This document shows positions 53,993-63,523 of a stretch of DNA of 64,000 nt, in pieces (within the stretch, counting starts at the first letter, position 1; each line of letters opens with the position of its first letter). A model generated the notes under the pieces. The model was given only the letters and a program-made list of their open reading frames with translations, ran no database searches and had not been told where the DNA came from. The translations under genes and the position numbers were made by a program. Source of the DNA: Candidatus Scalindua japonica (lineage in GTDB: Bacteria; Planctomycetota; Brocadiia; Brocadiales; Scalinduaceae); NCBI RefSeq assembly GCF_002443295.1, contig NZ_BAOS01000031.1:23608-87607 (forward strand). The letters are read 5' to 3'.

Positions 53993-55699
53993 GTGGATTA
54001 CAAGGTCGTCCAGGCTGATGAAAGTTGGTTTAGAGAAAATATAAGTTGTCAATACGCTTGTCCAGTTAATACTCCCGCATCCAGTTATATTGAGAGGATC
54101 CAGGAGGGGGAGTATGATAGTGCATTGGGTCTGAACTATATGGCGAACCTGTTTCCTCATATCCTTGGCAGGGTATGTACACATCCGTGTGAGAGTGCCT
54201 GCCGTAGAGGTAAGATTGATGAACCGGTATCAATCTGTTCACTTAAGAGAGTAGCAGCGGATTTTGCGGAAAAAGAGTATCCAAAAAACCGTTTAGTCGC
54301 AAAAACGACAGGCAAGAGAATTGCAATAATAGGAGCAGGACCTTCCGGGCTCGCTGCCGGTAATGACTTATCCATTATGGGACATGATGTTACGATCTAT
54401 GAGGCGCTTCCTATGGCTGGGGGTATGTTAAGTGTGGGTATTCCACCCTACAGGCTTCCATGGAATAAGATTGAGGGAGCCGTTAATTGGATAAAAGAGC
54501 TTGGTATAGAACTCAAACTGAACTCTCCCATCAGTAATTCTGATGAATTTGAAAAGTTAGTTGATAATTATGATGCTGTATATATAGCAGCAGGCGCTCA
54601 CAAATCACCGGAGTTAAATATACTTGGGGAAGATTTAGGAGGGGTTCTGCATGGTATTACCTATATGAAAGATATTAATCTTGGCAGACAGCAGAAAGTG
54701 CCATCGAAGGTTGCCGTGGTAGGTGGGGGATTTACGGCAATTGATTGTGCGAGATCGTCCTTAAGATTAGGTGCAAAAGAGGTTTTTATTATATATAGAA
54801 GAACATTGAAAGAGATGCCTGCCGGTGAGTTTGAAGTAAGCATGGCAGAGGAAGAGGCAATAAAAATACTGTATTTGACTACACCAGTAAAGATATCAGG
54901 AAATGAAAATGCAAAAGTAAAAGCTATAGAGTGTGTAAAGAATAAACTGGGTGAACCTGATGCTAGTGGTAGAAGAAGGCCGGAACCTGTTCCCGGTACT
55001 GAGTTTACATTGTCTGTAGATATGGTAATTGCTGCGATTGGACAGTCACCGGATACAAGTTTTATAACCGAGAAATCAGGAGTTAAATTTACAAAATGGG
55101 GCACCATTGAGGTTGATGCCGATAGTTTTACAACAGGTAGGACGGGTGTCTTCGCTGGTGGAGACTTTATGACCGGCCCAAGGAATGCTATCGAAGTGAT
55201 AGGTGACGGTAGAAAGGCTGCCAAATCAATAGATAAATATCTGAGTGGAGATAAAGAGAGAACGTATGATTATTTCTTTAAGGATCAAGATCCGGTGAGG
55301 AACGATCCTGGTTATGAGTCAATACCGCGCCAGGAACAGAATTCTGTACAGATGGATGCAAGGTGGGATATTGACAAAGAGGTTGAACTTGGCTTTTCAA
55401 AGGAGGATGCGTCTAAAGAAGCAGACAGATGTCTGCTTTGCCACTATAATATATTTATAGATGAAAAATGTATACTGTGCGGAGGATGTATAGATGTTTG
55501 TCCTCACAATTGTATCGAAATGATTTCACGAGACAAGGTGGATACTGAGGATCTGCCGGAAGGATCAATACCGGATGACTGGGATGCTGTTATGGCGATA
55601 GATGAGGAGAAGTGTATAAGATGTGGTCTCTGTGTAAAGAGATGTCCGGTAGACGCGATAAAGATGAAGAGATTTTCTTATGCAGAAGCTGTAGTGTAA
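53993..55699 (+). CDS. GltD-like FAD/NAD(P)H oxidoreductase with ferredoxin domains (cluster A)
   Basis: A 568-residue soluble flavo-iron-sulfur protein with a GTG start. An N-terminal Fer4_20-type domain has CQYACP and CTHPCESACRRG (about 18-70). The FAD motif is IAIIGAGPSGLAAGNDLS (about 105-122) and the NADPH motif is KVAVVGGGFTAIDCARSS (about 237-254). The C-terminus adds CLLC and two [4Fe-4S] motifs, CILCGGCIDVCPHNC and CIRCGLCVKRCPVDA. The layout resembles NfnB and GltD. Inside a bc operon it could link quinol or high-potential carriers to NAD(P) and low-potential ferredoxin. NAD(P)H-linked subunits in bc operons have been described in anammox genomes. Confidence 0.85.
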   Translation: MDYKVVQADESWFRENISCQYACPVNTPASSYIERIQEGEYDSALGLNYMANLFPHILGRVCTHPCESACRRGKIDEPVSICSLKRVAADFAEKEYPKNRLVAKTTGKRIAIIGAGPSGLAAGNDLSIMGHDVTIYEALPMAGGMLSVGIPPYRLPWNKIEGAVNWIKELGIELKLNSPISNSDEFEKLVDNYDAVYIAAGAHKSPELNILGEDLGGVLHGITYMKDINLGRQQKVPSKVAVVGGGFTAIDCARSSLRLGAKEVFIIYRRTLKEMPAGEFEVSMAEEEAIKILYLTTPVKISGNENAKVKAIECVKNKLGEPDASGRRRPEPVPGTEFTLSVDMVIAAIGQSPDTSFITEKSGVKFTKWGTIEVDADSFTTGRTGVFAGGDFMTGPRNAIEVIGDGRKAAKSIDKYLSGDKERTYDYFFKDQDPVRNDPGYESIPRQEQNSVQMDARWDIDKEVELGFSKEDASKEADRCLLCHYNIFIDEKCILCGGCIDVCPHNCIEMISRDKVDTEDLPEGSIPDDWDAVMAIDEEKCIRCGLCVKRCPVDAIKMKRFSYAEAVV

Positions 55700-55792
55700 A
55701 ATGATGGTTAAGAACTATATGTATGACAGTAAATTAGTGTTATAGAGCGGATTGTAATTAATTATACTTTATTTTTTAGAAGGGGATTTCAG

Positions 55793-56620
55793 GTGCCGGA
55801 GAAGAAAGATACTGAACAAAGAAGATATCGCGCACTGGCCTTTGTCAAAGGAGAATCACTGGCAAAGGAGAAGGATTCACGTGTTTCTGAAGATGAACTG
55901 CCAACCTGGCCGTATCTTGTGAGGAAGGAGTTTCTTGCCGCCATAATCGTAACGATAATCTTACTGGTCTGGTCCATCGCGCTTAATGCACCATTAGAGG
56001 ACCCTTCAGACCCGAGCGTAACTCCTAATCCCGCAAAGGCGCCATGGTATTTCCTGGGGTTACAGGAAATGCTTGTATATTTTGATCCGTGGATAGCAGG
56101 GGTAATTTTCCCTTCATTAATCGTTATGGGATTAATGGCAATGCCTTATGTTGATATAAACCCCAAAGGTAATGGATATTATACTTTTAAGGAGAGATGG
56201 TTTGCTATACTGACGTTTTGTTTTGGTTTCCACATTCTCTGGATTCTATTGATAATCGTAGGAGTATTTATGCGTGGGCCTGGCTGGTTGTGGTTCTGGC
56301 CGTGGCAGGAGTGGGATGCTCATAGAATAGTAGCTGACACAAATTATGATCTGACTCAGTTTATAGGCATTGATTCAAAATCCCTGCTGGGTTCTCTAAT
56401 CGGTGGAGGTGTTATAAGTATCTACTTTTTCGTGGGAATGGTAATACCATTTCTTTTTCTGAAAGTAACAGGGAGTCGGACACTTGAAAAATTAGGAATA
56501 ATAAGATACTCGCTGGTAGCATTTTTGTTCTTGTCGATGATGGGACTGCCTATTAAAATATTTTTAAAGTTAGTATTTCACCTGAAATATATATGGGTTA
56601 CACCATGGTTTAATATATAA
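55793..56620 (+). CDS. Cytochrome b C-terminal half, subunit IV-like (cluster A)
   Basis: A 275-residue membrane protein with a GTG start and AAGGGG ribosome binding site. After a charged N-terminus, membrane helices follow from about residue 45. The quinol-site loop is KAPWYFLGLQEMLVYFDPW (about 82-100): Ala replaces the catalytic Glu of PEWY, and the Glu in LQEM may substitute. The distal helices contain GWLWFWPWQEWDAHRIVADT and end LKYIWVTPWFNI, the same tail as the cluster B homologue. It is the last gene of cluster A and ends 12 bp from the end of cluster B. Confidence 0.9.
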   Translation: MPEKKDTEQRRYRALAFVKGESLAKEKDSRVSEDELPTWPYLVRKEFLAAIIVTIILLVWSIALNAPLEDPSDPSVTPNPAKAPWYFLGLQEMLVYFDPWIAGVIFPSLIVMGLMAMPYVDINPKGNGYYTFKERWFAILTFCFGFHILWILLIIVGVFMRGPGWLWFWPWQEWDAHRIVADTNYDLTQFIGIDSKSLLGSLIGGGVISIYFFVGMVIPFLFLKVTGSRTLEKLGIIRYSLVAFLFLSMMGLPIKIFLKLVFHLKYIWVTPWFNI

Positions 56621-56632
56621 AGACGAAGATGC

Positions 56633-57529
56633 TCAATTTATAGTTCGTATATTTGTCTCCCTGTCAAAAACACTGCTTGTTTCTCCTATCTCAACAAAAA
56701 AATCCGGTTCCATCTTTATACTTCTGATCCAGGACGATTCACCTGGTGGTTTCCAGTATAGTTTGTAGCCTCCAGGAGGCACTTTTTCAAAAAAGTAATG
56801 TCCTTTCTCATCTGTAATTGCCTCAAACCATTTACCCTCGCGTGGCTTGCCAAATAATCCCCATTTTTCCAGCAATGTTATTTTTACCTGACAGCCAGGT
56901 AATGGCTTGCCTTTGTTCAGCATGCGACCTGATACCTTGCCATAATTTTCTGCTTCAAACATATCCTCTTTTATCTGTTGTTTTCTTTCAAACTCAACCG
57001 TTAACTCATCTTTTATTTTCTCTTCAATTTCTGCGTCCTTTCTATTATGTTTTTTTTTCAATTCAGACATTAGCTCCTCTTTTATCTTTTCTTTCAACCT
57101 TTCAGCATCTACGGGTACGTGTTCTCTCCCTTTTTCACGTGTACTTAAGATGTCTCCCCAGTCGCTTTCGCTATCCTGCTCACTTCCCGGAAATTCTATC
57201 TGTATTGCCACAACTTTCTCTCTGGGAATTTGTATCGTTACACTTCCGGGTTTCTTCGTTATTTTCTTAATTTTACAAATTATCATTCTTTTTTTACCGT
57301 TGGCTTTTATGAAAACTGTATCCGAATATTTTTGATCGGGTTCTGATTTGATACTAATCGAACCAATCACTTTTTCGGGAACAATAGCTTTAACATACTC
57401 CTCGTTCATTTCAAGTATCTTTACATTAATTTCTTCATTAAAATCTTCTACACGCAATGTATCAGCGTATAATTTTGTACATATGGTTAATAGTACTATT
57501 AAGGAAATACAAATGAATTTATACGTCAT
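56633..57529 (-). CDS. Exported coiled-coil/CPR-like protein (end of cluster B)
   Basis: A 298-residue protein with a signal peptide (MTYKFICISLIVLLTICTKL, YADT). Residues 25-115 are a beta-rich domain; 125-195 are highly charged helix (RLKEKIKEELMSELKKKHNR). Residues 200-285 form a CPR-like module (NYGKVSGRMLNKGKPLPGCQ, GHYFFEKVPPGGYKLYWKP). It has no heme motif. It follows the octaheme gene by 37 bp, so it may be a scaffold for the extracytoplasmic part of the complex. That role is inferred from position only. Confidence 0.65.
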   Translation of the reverse strand: MTYKFICISLIVLLTICTKLYADTLRVEDFNEEINVKILEMNEEYVKAIVPEKVIGSISIKSEPDQKYSDTVFIKANGKKRMIICKIKKITKKPGSVTIQIPREKVVAIQIEFPGSEQDSESDWGDILSTREKGREHVPVDAERLKEKIKEELMSELKKKHNRKDAEIEEKIKDELTVEFERKQQIKEDMFEAENYGKVSGRMLNKGKPLPGCQVKITLLEKWGLFGKPREGKWFEAITDEKGHYFFEKVPPGGYKLYWKPPGESSWIRSIKMEPDFFVEIGETSSVFDRETNIRTIN

Positions 57530-57566
57530 TTCTCCACCTTCCGTTCAAAATATGTTTCGGTAAAAA

Positions 57567-60053
57567 CTACCTTAAAAATCCCACCTTCTTTGTCCTGAGA
57601 TTTAATAAGAATCTGGTAAGAAGGAAAACTTCTTTATCCTCCAGACCATAGTCTGGAGCTACTTTTGACGATCCCCATCTCTGTGGGTCCTTTAAATGCA
57701 TATATAGGTAATCCGGAGTTAGTCTGTCTCCAACTACGCTTAGATTAGGGCCAACGGCCCCGCCTTCAAGGCCGATCTGGTGACATGCCTGGCAACCTTT
57801 CTCATAATATATCTCTTTGCCTTTTTCCACTTCCTGAACTAGAGACGGCATACTCATATCAGATTTGGCAGCTATCTTATCATCGACAAGAGCTATTTTT
57901 ATATAGTCTGCTATAACCTCAACTTCCTGATCCGTAAGATTAAATTTCGGCATTTGTTTCAAAAGAGGCCTTACTATATCGGGTGACTTCAGGAAGTCTA
58001 CAAGCCACTCCCTCGTTACTCTGCTGCCTTCATAAGTGAGCTCTGGTGCGAAATCGCCCCCATTACCCTTTATCCTGTGACAGACCAGACAATTCAGGTT
58101 CCTGACAAGAGTCCCGAATTTCCCCTGCGGCTTATATTCTTCCGATGTTGACTTAGCAGAATATTCTATCGGTATTGAGTTTTCTTTAAAACTTGCAAGC
58201 AAACATACTAACGCCTCTAAATCCTGGTCAGTAAGGCTATATTCAGGCATTTTTATACCCTCTCTAAATTGTCTGGGGTCTTTCAGCTTTGCCACTGTCC
58301 AGTTTGTCCAGCTTCTCTCCATATCTTGAACGATTCCAAAATCAAGGAACTCCACTGTCTTGGAACCAAAAAGTGTAAGGTCCGCACCTATTTTATTCTC
58401 CTTTTCAAATCCTTTTATTTCATGACAACCAAAACAGCCATATTTCTTTACCAACGTCCTGCCTGTTTCAACAGAGGCAGGATCAATCTCCTCTATTGAC
58501 ACAACTTTGTCACCTTTACTTTCTTCCTCTACCTCAAAAGCATCCCAGTCAATAAATTCCGCACTCATAAAGGCTACCAGATCTTCTACTTCATTGTCAG
58601 AAAACCTGAAATGCGGCATTTTTGTTCCTTGGTAGTATGCTTTGGGGTTTGTTATCCACTTTGAAAGCCAATCACTACTGAGTTTATTTGCTATCTTTGC
58701 ATGGTCTGCCGCATATACATACTTTACCGCGCCACCCTTACCTTCTGTCGGATGACAGATGACACACCTTGACCTGTTATAAAGAGATCTGCCTCTTTGA
58801 TATACTTCTTCCTCTACATCAGGATTAGCGGTAACCTTTAAATCCTTTTTATTCCGGCTCAAACTCACCAGAAAGTCGGCAATGTTTTCAACTTCCTTAT
58901 CTGAAAGTTTAAAATTCGGCATCCTTGCCTTTTCATAATATCCCTGTGGATCTTTCAACCACGTCATTATCCATTTATAGCTTGCCTTCTCTCCTACAAA
59001 CGTAAGTGGCGGACCGATCTTTATCGTTGTAATACCCTCTACGTCGTGACAGCCGGTACAACCCCTTTCTTCTGAAAACAGCCTCAACCCCGCTTCGATC
59101 AATGATGCTCCGGGCAGTCCCTTAACATTTTTATGACACATAATACAGCTGGACTGAACAAGTCTTCCTTTGTGCATAGGGTTTGGCCAATATTTTACAT
59201 TGCCGTGCCCCTCTTCCATGGAAGTCGTTGCTCTCCCCTGACCTTCGTGGCATATGGTACAGCCAAAACGCCTGGCAGGATGGTTCTTAAGAAAGATATA
59301 GTTTCCAGGGTGTATTTTAAAGGGTTGTTCATTGACAACGTTCTCAGGTCCTTCAATATTAACATGACAGGAAATACAACGGTCAACCCTGCCAAGCTCT
59401 TCAATATTTAACTGAGAAACTTGTATGCTCGGACGTTTTTTTTCCGAAGTCTTAAGTTTATCCTGAAGTTTATTTAGTGGTGATGTGTACGATGTCAATT
59501 CCTTTTCGTATTTTTCAATCTCTGTAGTTAATGACATCAGGCTTTTTTGTTTTCCCGCAAGTATGTTTTTTACTTTATGTATCTTTGATACCAACTCACT
59601 GGTATCACCTTTCAGTTTATCACGTTTTTCCCTTAAACCTTCACTCTGATATTTTGTATAGAGGTATTCCTCTTCGAGTACTCTGTTTCGTAAGTCAGTT
59701 AACTGATGTTGGAGGGGAGTAAGTTGTTTTTGTGAAATATTCTGGATCTCCGCCTTTAATTTAAAGTATTCTTCCTGATCACCGGATTGCTTGAAATTTT
59801 CATTTGCCTTTTCGAGTTTATCTTTTACTGCCTGAAATTTTGTCTGGACTTCGGGGCTGTTAAATTTTTCCGTTTCTTCTTTAATCTCGTCGTTAATTCT
59901 GTCCATTAAAAGAGAAAAATAGTTCATTTGCAGCTGTTTCCAGGGTCTTCCTTCATATACTTCGTCCAGGATTACCCAGATAAATGACCCCAGTAGTATG
60001 AGACTTGCAAGGATGAATAGAAACGAATAAGATTTTTCTTCTTCTTTCTTCAT
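57567..60053 (-). CDS. Membrane-anchored octaheme c-type cytochrome with coiled-coil stalk (cluster B)
   Basis: An 828-residue protein. An N-terminal span (SFLFILASLILLGSFIWVIL, residues 9-28) is followed by about 180 residues of coiled coil (35-210). Eight CxxCH heme motifs then follow: CISCH (about 226), CTICH (268), CIMCH (304), CTGCH (335), CVICH (432), CFGCH (542), CLVCH (656) and CQACH (756). From the fourth on, each is a repeated class I cytochrome c module ending in a Met-containing KMPxF or RMPNF type segment (ARMPNFKLSD, TKMPHFRFSD, IKMPEYSLTD, KQMPKFNLTD). It is like a chain of five cytochrome c domains on a stalk. It likely carries electrons away from, or to, the bc complex. Confidence 0.85.
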   Translation of the reverse strand: MKKEEEKSYSFLFILASLILLGSFIWVILDEVYEGRPWKQLQMNYFSLLMDRINDEIKEETEKFNSPEVQTKFQAVKDKLEKANENFKQSGDQEEYFKLKAEIQNISQKQLTPLQHQLTDLRNRVLEEEYLYTKYQSEGLREKRDKLKGDTSELVSKIHKVKNILAGKQKSLMSLTTEIEKYEKELTSYTSPLNKLQDKLKTSEKKRPSIQVSQLNIEELGRVDRCISCHVNIEGPENVVNEQPFKIHPGNYIFLKNHPARRFGCTICHEGQGRATTSMEEGHGNVKYWPNPMHKGRLVQSSCIMCHKNVKGLPGASLIEAGLRLFSEERGCTGCHDVEGITTIKIGPPLTFVGEKASYKWIMTWLKDPQGYYEKARMPNFKLSDKEVENIADFLVSLSRNKKDLKVTANPDVEEEVYQRGRSLYNRSRCVICHPTEGKGGAVKYVYAADHAKIANKLSSDWLSKWITNPKAYYQGTKMPHFRFSDNEVEDLVAFMSAEFIDWDAFEVEEESKGDKVVSIEEIDPASVETGRTLVKKYGCFGCHEIKGFEKENKIGADLTLFGSKTVEFLDFGIVQDMERSWTNWTVAKLKDPRQFREGIKMPEYSLTDQDLEALVCLLASFKENSIPIEYSAKSTSEEYKPQGKFGTLVRNLNCLVCHRIKGNGGDFAPELTYEGSRVTREWLVDFLKSPDIVRPLLKQMPKFNLTDQEVEVIADYIKIALVDDKIAAKSDMSMPSLVQEVEKGKEIYYEKGCQACHQIGLEGGAVGPNLSVVGDRLTPDYLYMHLKDPQRWGSSKVAPDYGLEDKEVFLLTRFLLNLRTKKVGFLR

Positions 60054-60066
60054 AAAACTACATGCG

Positions 60067-60522
60067 TTATGTAATTAATATAGAATCGCCTGAGACAATT
60101 TTCTTCTGTGCTTCTTCTAAAACTATAGCATTTTTAATACAAATCCTTTCACACTCTCCACAACTAACGCAATCCGCAGGGTTCATCAATGCAGCACTAC
60201 CATTAATTTCGAAAGGCATTATGGCGCTATTAATCTCCAGACAATTAAACGGACAGATTGTAACGCAAGCCTCGCATCCGCTGCAAAATTCCTGATCGAC
60301 AACCGGCTTTGGCCTCTCTCTTAAACTTACTTTCTTACAAACATTACCGGAAGGATCTTTTACGGCAGATGACGCACAGGCCATACCACACACACCACAC
60401 TCTATACAAAGTGATGCTATAATATGATGGTTCTCTTTCACCTTGCCGGAAATAGCTCGCATCGGACACTGCTTCGCGCAAGCAGTACAACCGGTACATT
60501 TGTTAGTGATTTCATATGGCAT
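60067..60522 (-). CDS. Polyferredoxin-type protein with four [4Fe-4S] motifs (cluster B)
   Basis: A 151-residue, soluble-looking protein with four cysteine clusters: CTGCTACAKQCP (residue 9), CIECGVCGMACA (about 39), CSGCEACVTICP (about 80) and CVSCGECERICI (about 118). The second lacks the usual terminal CP. There is no signal peptide, so it should face the cytoplasm. It lies 80 bp after subunit IV and 13 bp before the octaheme gene. It may be the cytoplasmic partner of cluster B, in the place that the NAD(P)H oxidoreductase occupies in cluster A. Confidence 0.85.
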   Translation of the reverse strand: MPYEITNKCTGCTACAKQCPMRAISGKVKENHHIIASLCIECGVCGMACASSAVKDPSGNVCKKVSLRERPKPVVDQEFCSGCEACVTICPFNCLEINSAIMPFEINGSAALMNPADCVSCGECERICIKNAIVLEEAQKKIVSGDSILIT

Positions 60523-60602
60523 AAGTTTCTCTAAAAAAGACAGCTATGCAAATAGATTATTGTGGCAGTGTTTGTGCTTGCTCTTATAATTTTTGTACTT
60601 AT

Positions 60603-61493
60603 CTAAATGTTAAACCATGGTGTTACCCATATGTATTTCATTTGAAATATCAACCTCAAGAACATCTTTATCGGTAATCCAATCATTGACCAGAAAAGAA
60701 ATGACACAGTTATATATCTTATGAGCCCAAGCTTCTGAAGATTATTACTGTTCCTGGCCTTCATAATTACATAGGGAATTACCATTCCGAGAAGATAATA
60801 TAACGTCACAACACTGCCTCCTGTAATAGAACCTGATACAGATCTTGAATCGATACCAAGGAATTGCGTAAAATCATAATTTGTTTCAGCGACAATAGCG
60901 TGTGGGTCCCACTCCTGCCATGGCCAGTACCATAACCAGCCGGTCCCACGAAAAAAAACACCAACTACTATCAGTATCACCCATAAGAACAGAAAACCAA
61001 AACTAAACACTGAGACTGCAAACTTTCGTTCTCTGATCGTGTAATACCCACTGCCTTTTGGATTAATATCGATGTAGGGAATGGCCATTAAGCCGACAAT
61101 AATCAACAGGGGAAAAAGTACTCCTGCAATCCAGGGATCGAAATAAACAAGCATTTCCTGTAAACCAAGAAAATACCAGGGTGCTTTTGAAGGGTTAGGG
61201 GTGATATTAGGATCGGCAAATTCCTCCAGTGGCGCATTTCTTAGTACACCCCAGACAAGCAAACCTGCCGTGACAAATATGGCAACTAAGAATTCCTTTC
61301 TTACAAGAAACGGCCATGTCAGGACTTTGTCCTTTCCTGATTGCTCTTCAGGCGGCCACTTACCTTGTTTTTGCAAACGATCATTCTTAATAGCTTCCCG
61401 GAAAGCGACTACTGCAAAGAAAAACACTGCGATGCCAAAAAGGGCTATTACCTCATTGTCTTTAAGAAATAAGATGTGTATTATATTTGACAT
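60603..61493 (-). CDS. Cytochrome b C-terminal half with extra N-terminal span (cluster B)
   Basis: A 296-residue membrane protein. Residues 1-45 (NIIHILFLKDNEVIALFGIA, then VFFFAVVAFREAIKN) form an extra membrane span with the same layout as the separate 46-residue protein of cluster A. The subunit IV part follows from about residue 58 (LTWPFLVRKEFLVAIFV). The quinol-site loop KAPWYFLGLQEMLVYFDPW again has APWY instead of PEWY. GWLWYWPWQEWDPHAIVAET and the tail MKYIWVTPWFNI match the cluster A protein. Confidence 0.9.
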   Translation of the reverse strand: MSNIIHILFLKDNEVIALFGIAVFFFAVVAFREAIKNDRLQKQGKWPPEEQSGKDKVLTWPFLVRKEFLVAIFVTAGLLVWGVLRNAPLEEFADPNITPNPSKAPWYFLGLQEMLVYFDPWIAGVLFPLLIIVGLMAIPYIDINPKGSGYYTIRERKFAVSVFSFGFLFLWVILIVVGVFFRGTGWLWYWPWQEWDPHAIVAETNYDFTQFLGIDSRSVSGSITGGSVVTLYYLLGMVIPYVIMKARNSNNLQKLGLIRYITVSFLFWSMIGLPIKMFLRLIFQMKYIWVTPWFNI

Positions 61494-61633
61494 AATAATT
61501 CCAGTGATAAAAATAGTGTGAGTTTCTGCTTGCCGTCAGGTAGGCGGAAACTCGCACAACACAATAGTTCATGATCTTACTAAACCTTAGCATATTCAAA
61601 GCCTGAGGATAGTGATAGCACTCAATTCAGTAA

Positions 61634-62407
61634 TTACAAAGAACCTGAAAAGCCGTCTTTCCTGACCCTCCATAAATGCACACCAATTAAAAGGGCGACA
61701 AATAAAGGAATGGCAATACAGTGCCATACATAAGCCCGTAGCAATGCGTTTGCCCCTACGCTTGAACCTCCCAATAACGCGAAACGGACATCATTATGTG
61801 CCGTCATTCCCAACTGTTCTCCAAATGGTCCTTCATGCCCAAGTAGCGGTGTAGCTCCTGCCATATTTGTCCCTACGGTAATTGCCCACATCCCCAGTTG
61901 GTCCCATGTTAGCAGGTAACCGGTAAAGCTGAGCAGCAGAGTTAAAACTAACAGGCCGACACCTATTAACCAGTTAAACTCCCTTGGAGCTTTATACGAA
62001 CCTGTCATAAATACCCTGTACATGTGGACCATGACCGTAATGACCATCAAATGACCTCCCCACCTGTGTATATTGCGCAGTATCTTTCCAAACGGGACAC
62101 TGTAATGAAGGTCCTTTATATCCCAGTATGCTTCACCGATAGAAGGGTGATAATAAAACATCAGGTATACACCTGTTACCGTAAGGAAAAGAAACAGAAA
62201 GAAGGTAATTCCTCCCATGCACCAGGTATACTTCAAGGCCAGTGCGTGTCTTGATAAGCTAACCGGATGCAGGTGCAAGAAAAAATTACCAACCACCGCC
62301 AATACCCTGCTGCGTTTTGTATCGTCATGTTTGCGCCTGAAAATCGATTTCCAGATCTGTGAACTTGTTACATATCTCTTTATCTTCTCGTCTTTCTCTT
62401 TATCCAT
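61634..62407 (-). CDS. Cytochrome b N-terminal half (b6-like, cluster B)
   Basis: A 257-residue diheme membrane subunit, a paralogue of 52663-53487. Heme histidines are in [20 protein letters not shown] and [20 protein letters not shown]. The quinol site helix reads [20 protein letters not shown], with Thr in place of the Pro found in the cluster A protein (LLPWDQ). It is followed by subunit IV after 140 bp. Confidence 0.93.
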   Translation of the reverse strand: MDKEKDEKIKRYVTSSQIWKSIFRRKHDDTKRSRVLAVVGNFFLHLHPVSLSRHALALKYTWCMGGITFFLFLFLTVTGVYLMFYYHPSIGEAYWDIKDLHYSVPFGKILRNIHRWGGHLMVITVMVHMYRVFMTGSYKAPREFNWLIGVGLLVLTLLLSFTGYLLTWDQLGMWAITVGTNMAGATPLLGHEGPFGEQLGMTAHNDVRFALLGGSSVGANALLRAYVWHCIAIPLFVALLIGVHLWRVRKDGFSGSL

Positions 62408-62432
62408 TACTTGGTTTTCCCATTATATCTTT

Positions 62433-62963
62433 TTAAACACTGATAAAGGCACCTGGTTTATCCCATTGTCGCCTTTCTCCTCTAAACCTGACACTCTCAT
62501 CAACCATAATCTCTCCATTTTCTGATAATGTAACCTTGAATCGGTCCAATGGCCTGGGGGCAGGTCCTTCGATATTTATCCCATCGGGTGTGTAGCCGCT
62601 GCCATGACATGGGCACTTGAATTTGCCCTCTGCTGCCAGCCAGTTGGGCGTACAACCCAGGTGTGTACATTTTGCCTCTATTACATATAATTTATTCACC
62701 TCACGGACTACCCAGATTCGTCGCAGTTGTTTAAACTTTTCGTTTACCCCCTGTGTGTATTCAGATAGATATCCAATTGTATACTTTGTTGGAGGTTCAA
62801 AAAGCGTTCTGGGGAAAAAGAATCTTATGGTTGAACCGAGAACAGCGGCAAGGAATAAACTGATAACTCCCCATCCACCATAGTACATAAATCTCCTTCG
62901 GTGTACTTTGTGCTCGACTTTATCAACCAATTCAGGATTTGTACTGTTTTTCATACTATTCAC
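62433..62963 (-). CDS. Rieske iron-sulfur protein (cluster B)
   Basis: A 176-residue [2Fe-2S] protein, very similar to the cluster A Rieske protein. It has an N-terminal span (GWGVISLFLAAVLGSTIRFF), cluster boxes CTHLGCTPNW and CPCHGSGYTPDG, and a shared tail VDESVRFRGER...KPGAF. Its start overlaps the end of the cytochrome c gene by four bases, so the two are translationally coupled. Confidence 0.95.
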   Translation of the reverse strand: MNSMKNSTNPELVDKVEHKVHRRRFMYYGGWGVISLFLAAVLGSTIRFFFPRTLFEPPTKYTIGYLSEYTQGVNEKFKQLRRIWVVREVNKLYVIEAKCTHLGCTPNWLAAEGKFKCPCHGSGYTPDGINIEGPAPRPLDRFKVTLSENGEIMVDESVRFRGERRQWDKPGAFISV

Positions 62964-63418
62964 CTTGCCGTTTTAACAGTAAAAGTCCGTAGAAAAGTGA
63001 CGACGTTTCTTATTTTTTCCTCTTCTTTCAACGTATACTGCCATGGTGGACAGAAAGGGCTTTTTCCAAATGCGGCCGTACCTTTCTTTATAACTTCAAT
63101 CAAATATTCATCCTGCACCTGGTCCATAAAATCTGGATCAGTAAAGTTTCCTGGTTTCGGTTTAAGGTCACTTGCGTAATAATTACCATCTCCTTTTCCG
63201 TATTTTCCGTGACATGGTGAACAGTGTTCTTGGTAAACCCTCCTGCCATTACGAATTTCAAACGACTCTTCAGGTTGGAATTTCAGTTCGTATCTTTCTG
63301 TCCTGGTGCCTTCTTCTGTATTTGCGTAAGGTTGAATAAGAGGGAAAAATAAGAAGATAAATATAGTAAAAAAACTTATGGCTGGCATTTTCTGACTTAA
63401 TCTGTATTTTTCTTTCAT
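62960..63418 (-). CDS. Exported monoheme cytochrome c (cluster B)
   Basis: A 152-residue protein with a signal peptide or anchor (MPAISFFTIFIFLFFPLIQP, residues 11-30) and one heme motif, CSPCHGKYGKGDG (about 67). Class I features follow: DLKPKPGNFTDPDF, YLIEVIKKGTAAFGKSPF and IRNVVTFLRTF. The usual distal MP ligand is not seen at its expected place, where the sequence is GKSPFCPPWQ. It overlaps the Rieske start. Cluster A has no counterpart. Confidence 0.85.
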   Translation of the reverse strand: MKEKYRLSQKMPAISFFTIFIFLFFPLIQPYANTEEGTRTERYELKFQPEESFEIRNGRRVYQEHCSPCHGKYGKGDGNYYASDLKPKPGNFTDPDFMDQVQDEYLIEVIKKGTAAFGKSPFCPPWQYTLKEEEKIRNVVTFLRTFTVKTAR

Positions 63419-63523
63419 AGTGCACTTGTTAAAGAAACAGTAATTGATATAAAGGCTATAGCTTTTTTAACACCAAACCTGGATGAATCAGGGCCAGACA
63501 GGAAAAGAATATTTATAAGGTTA

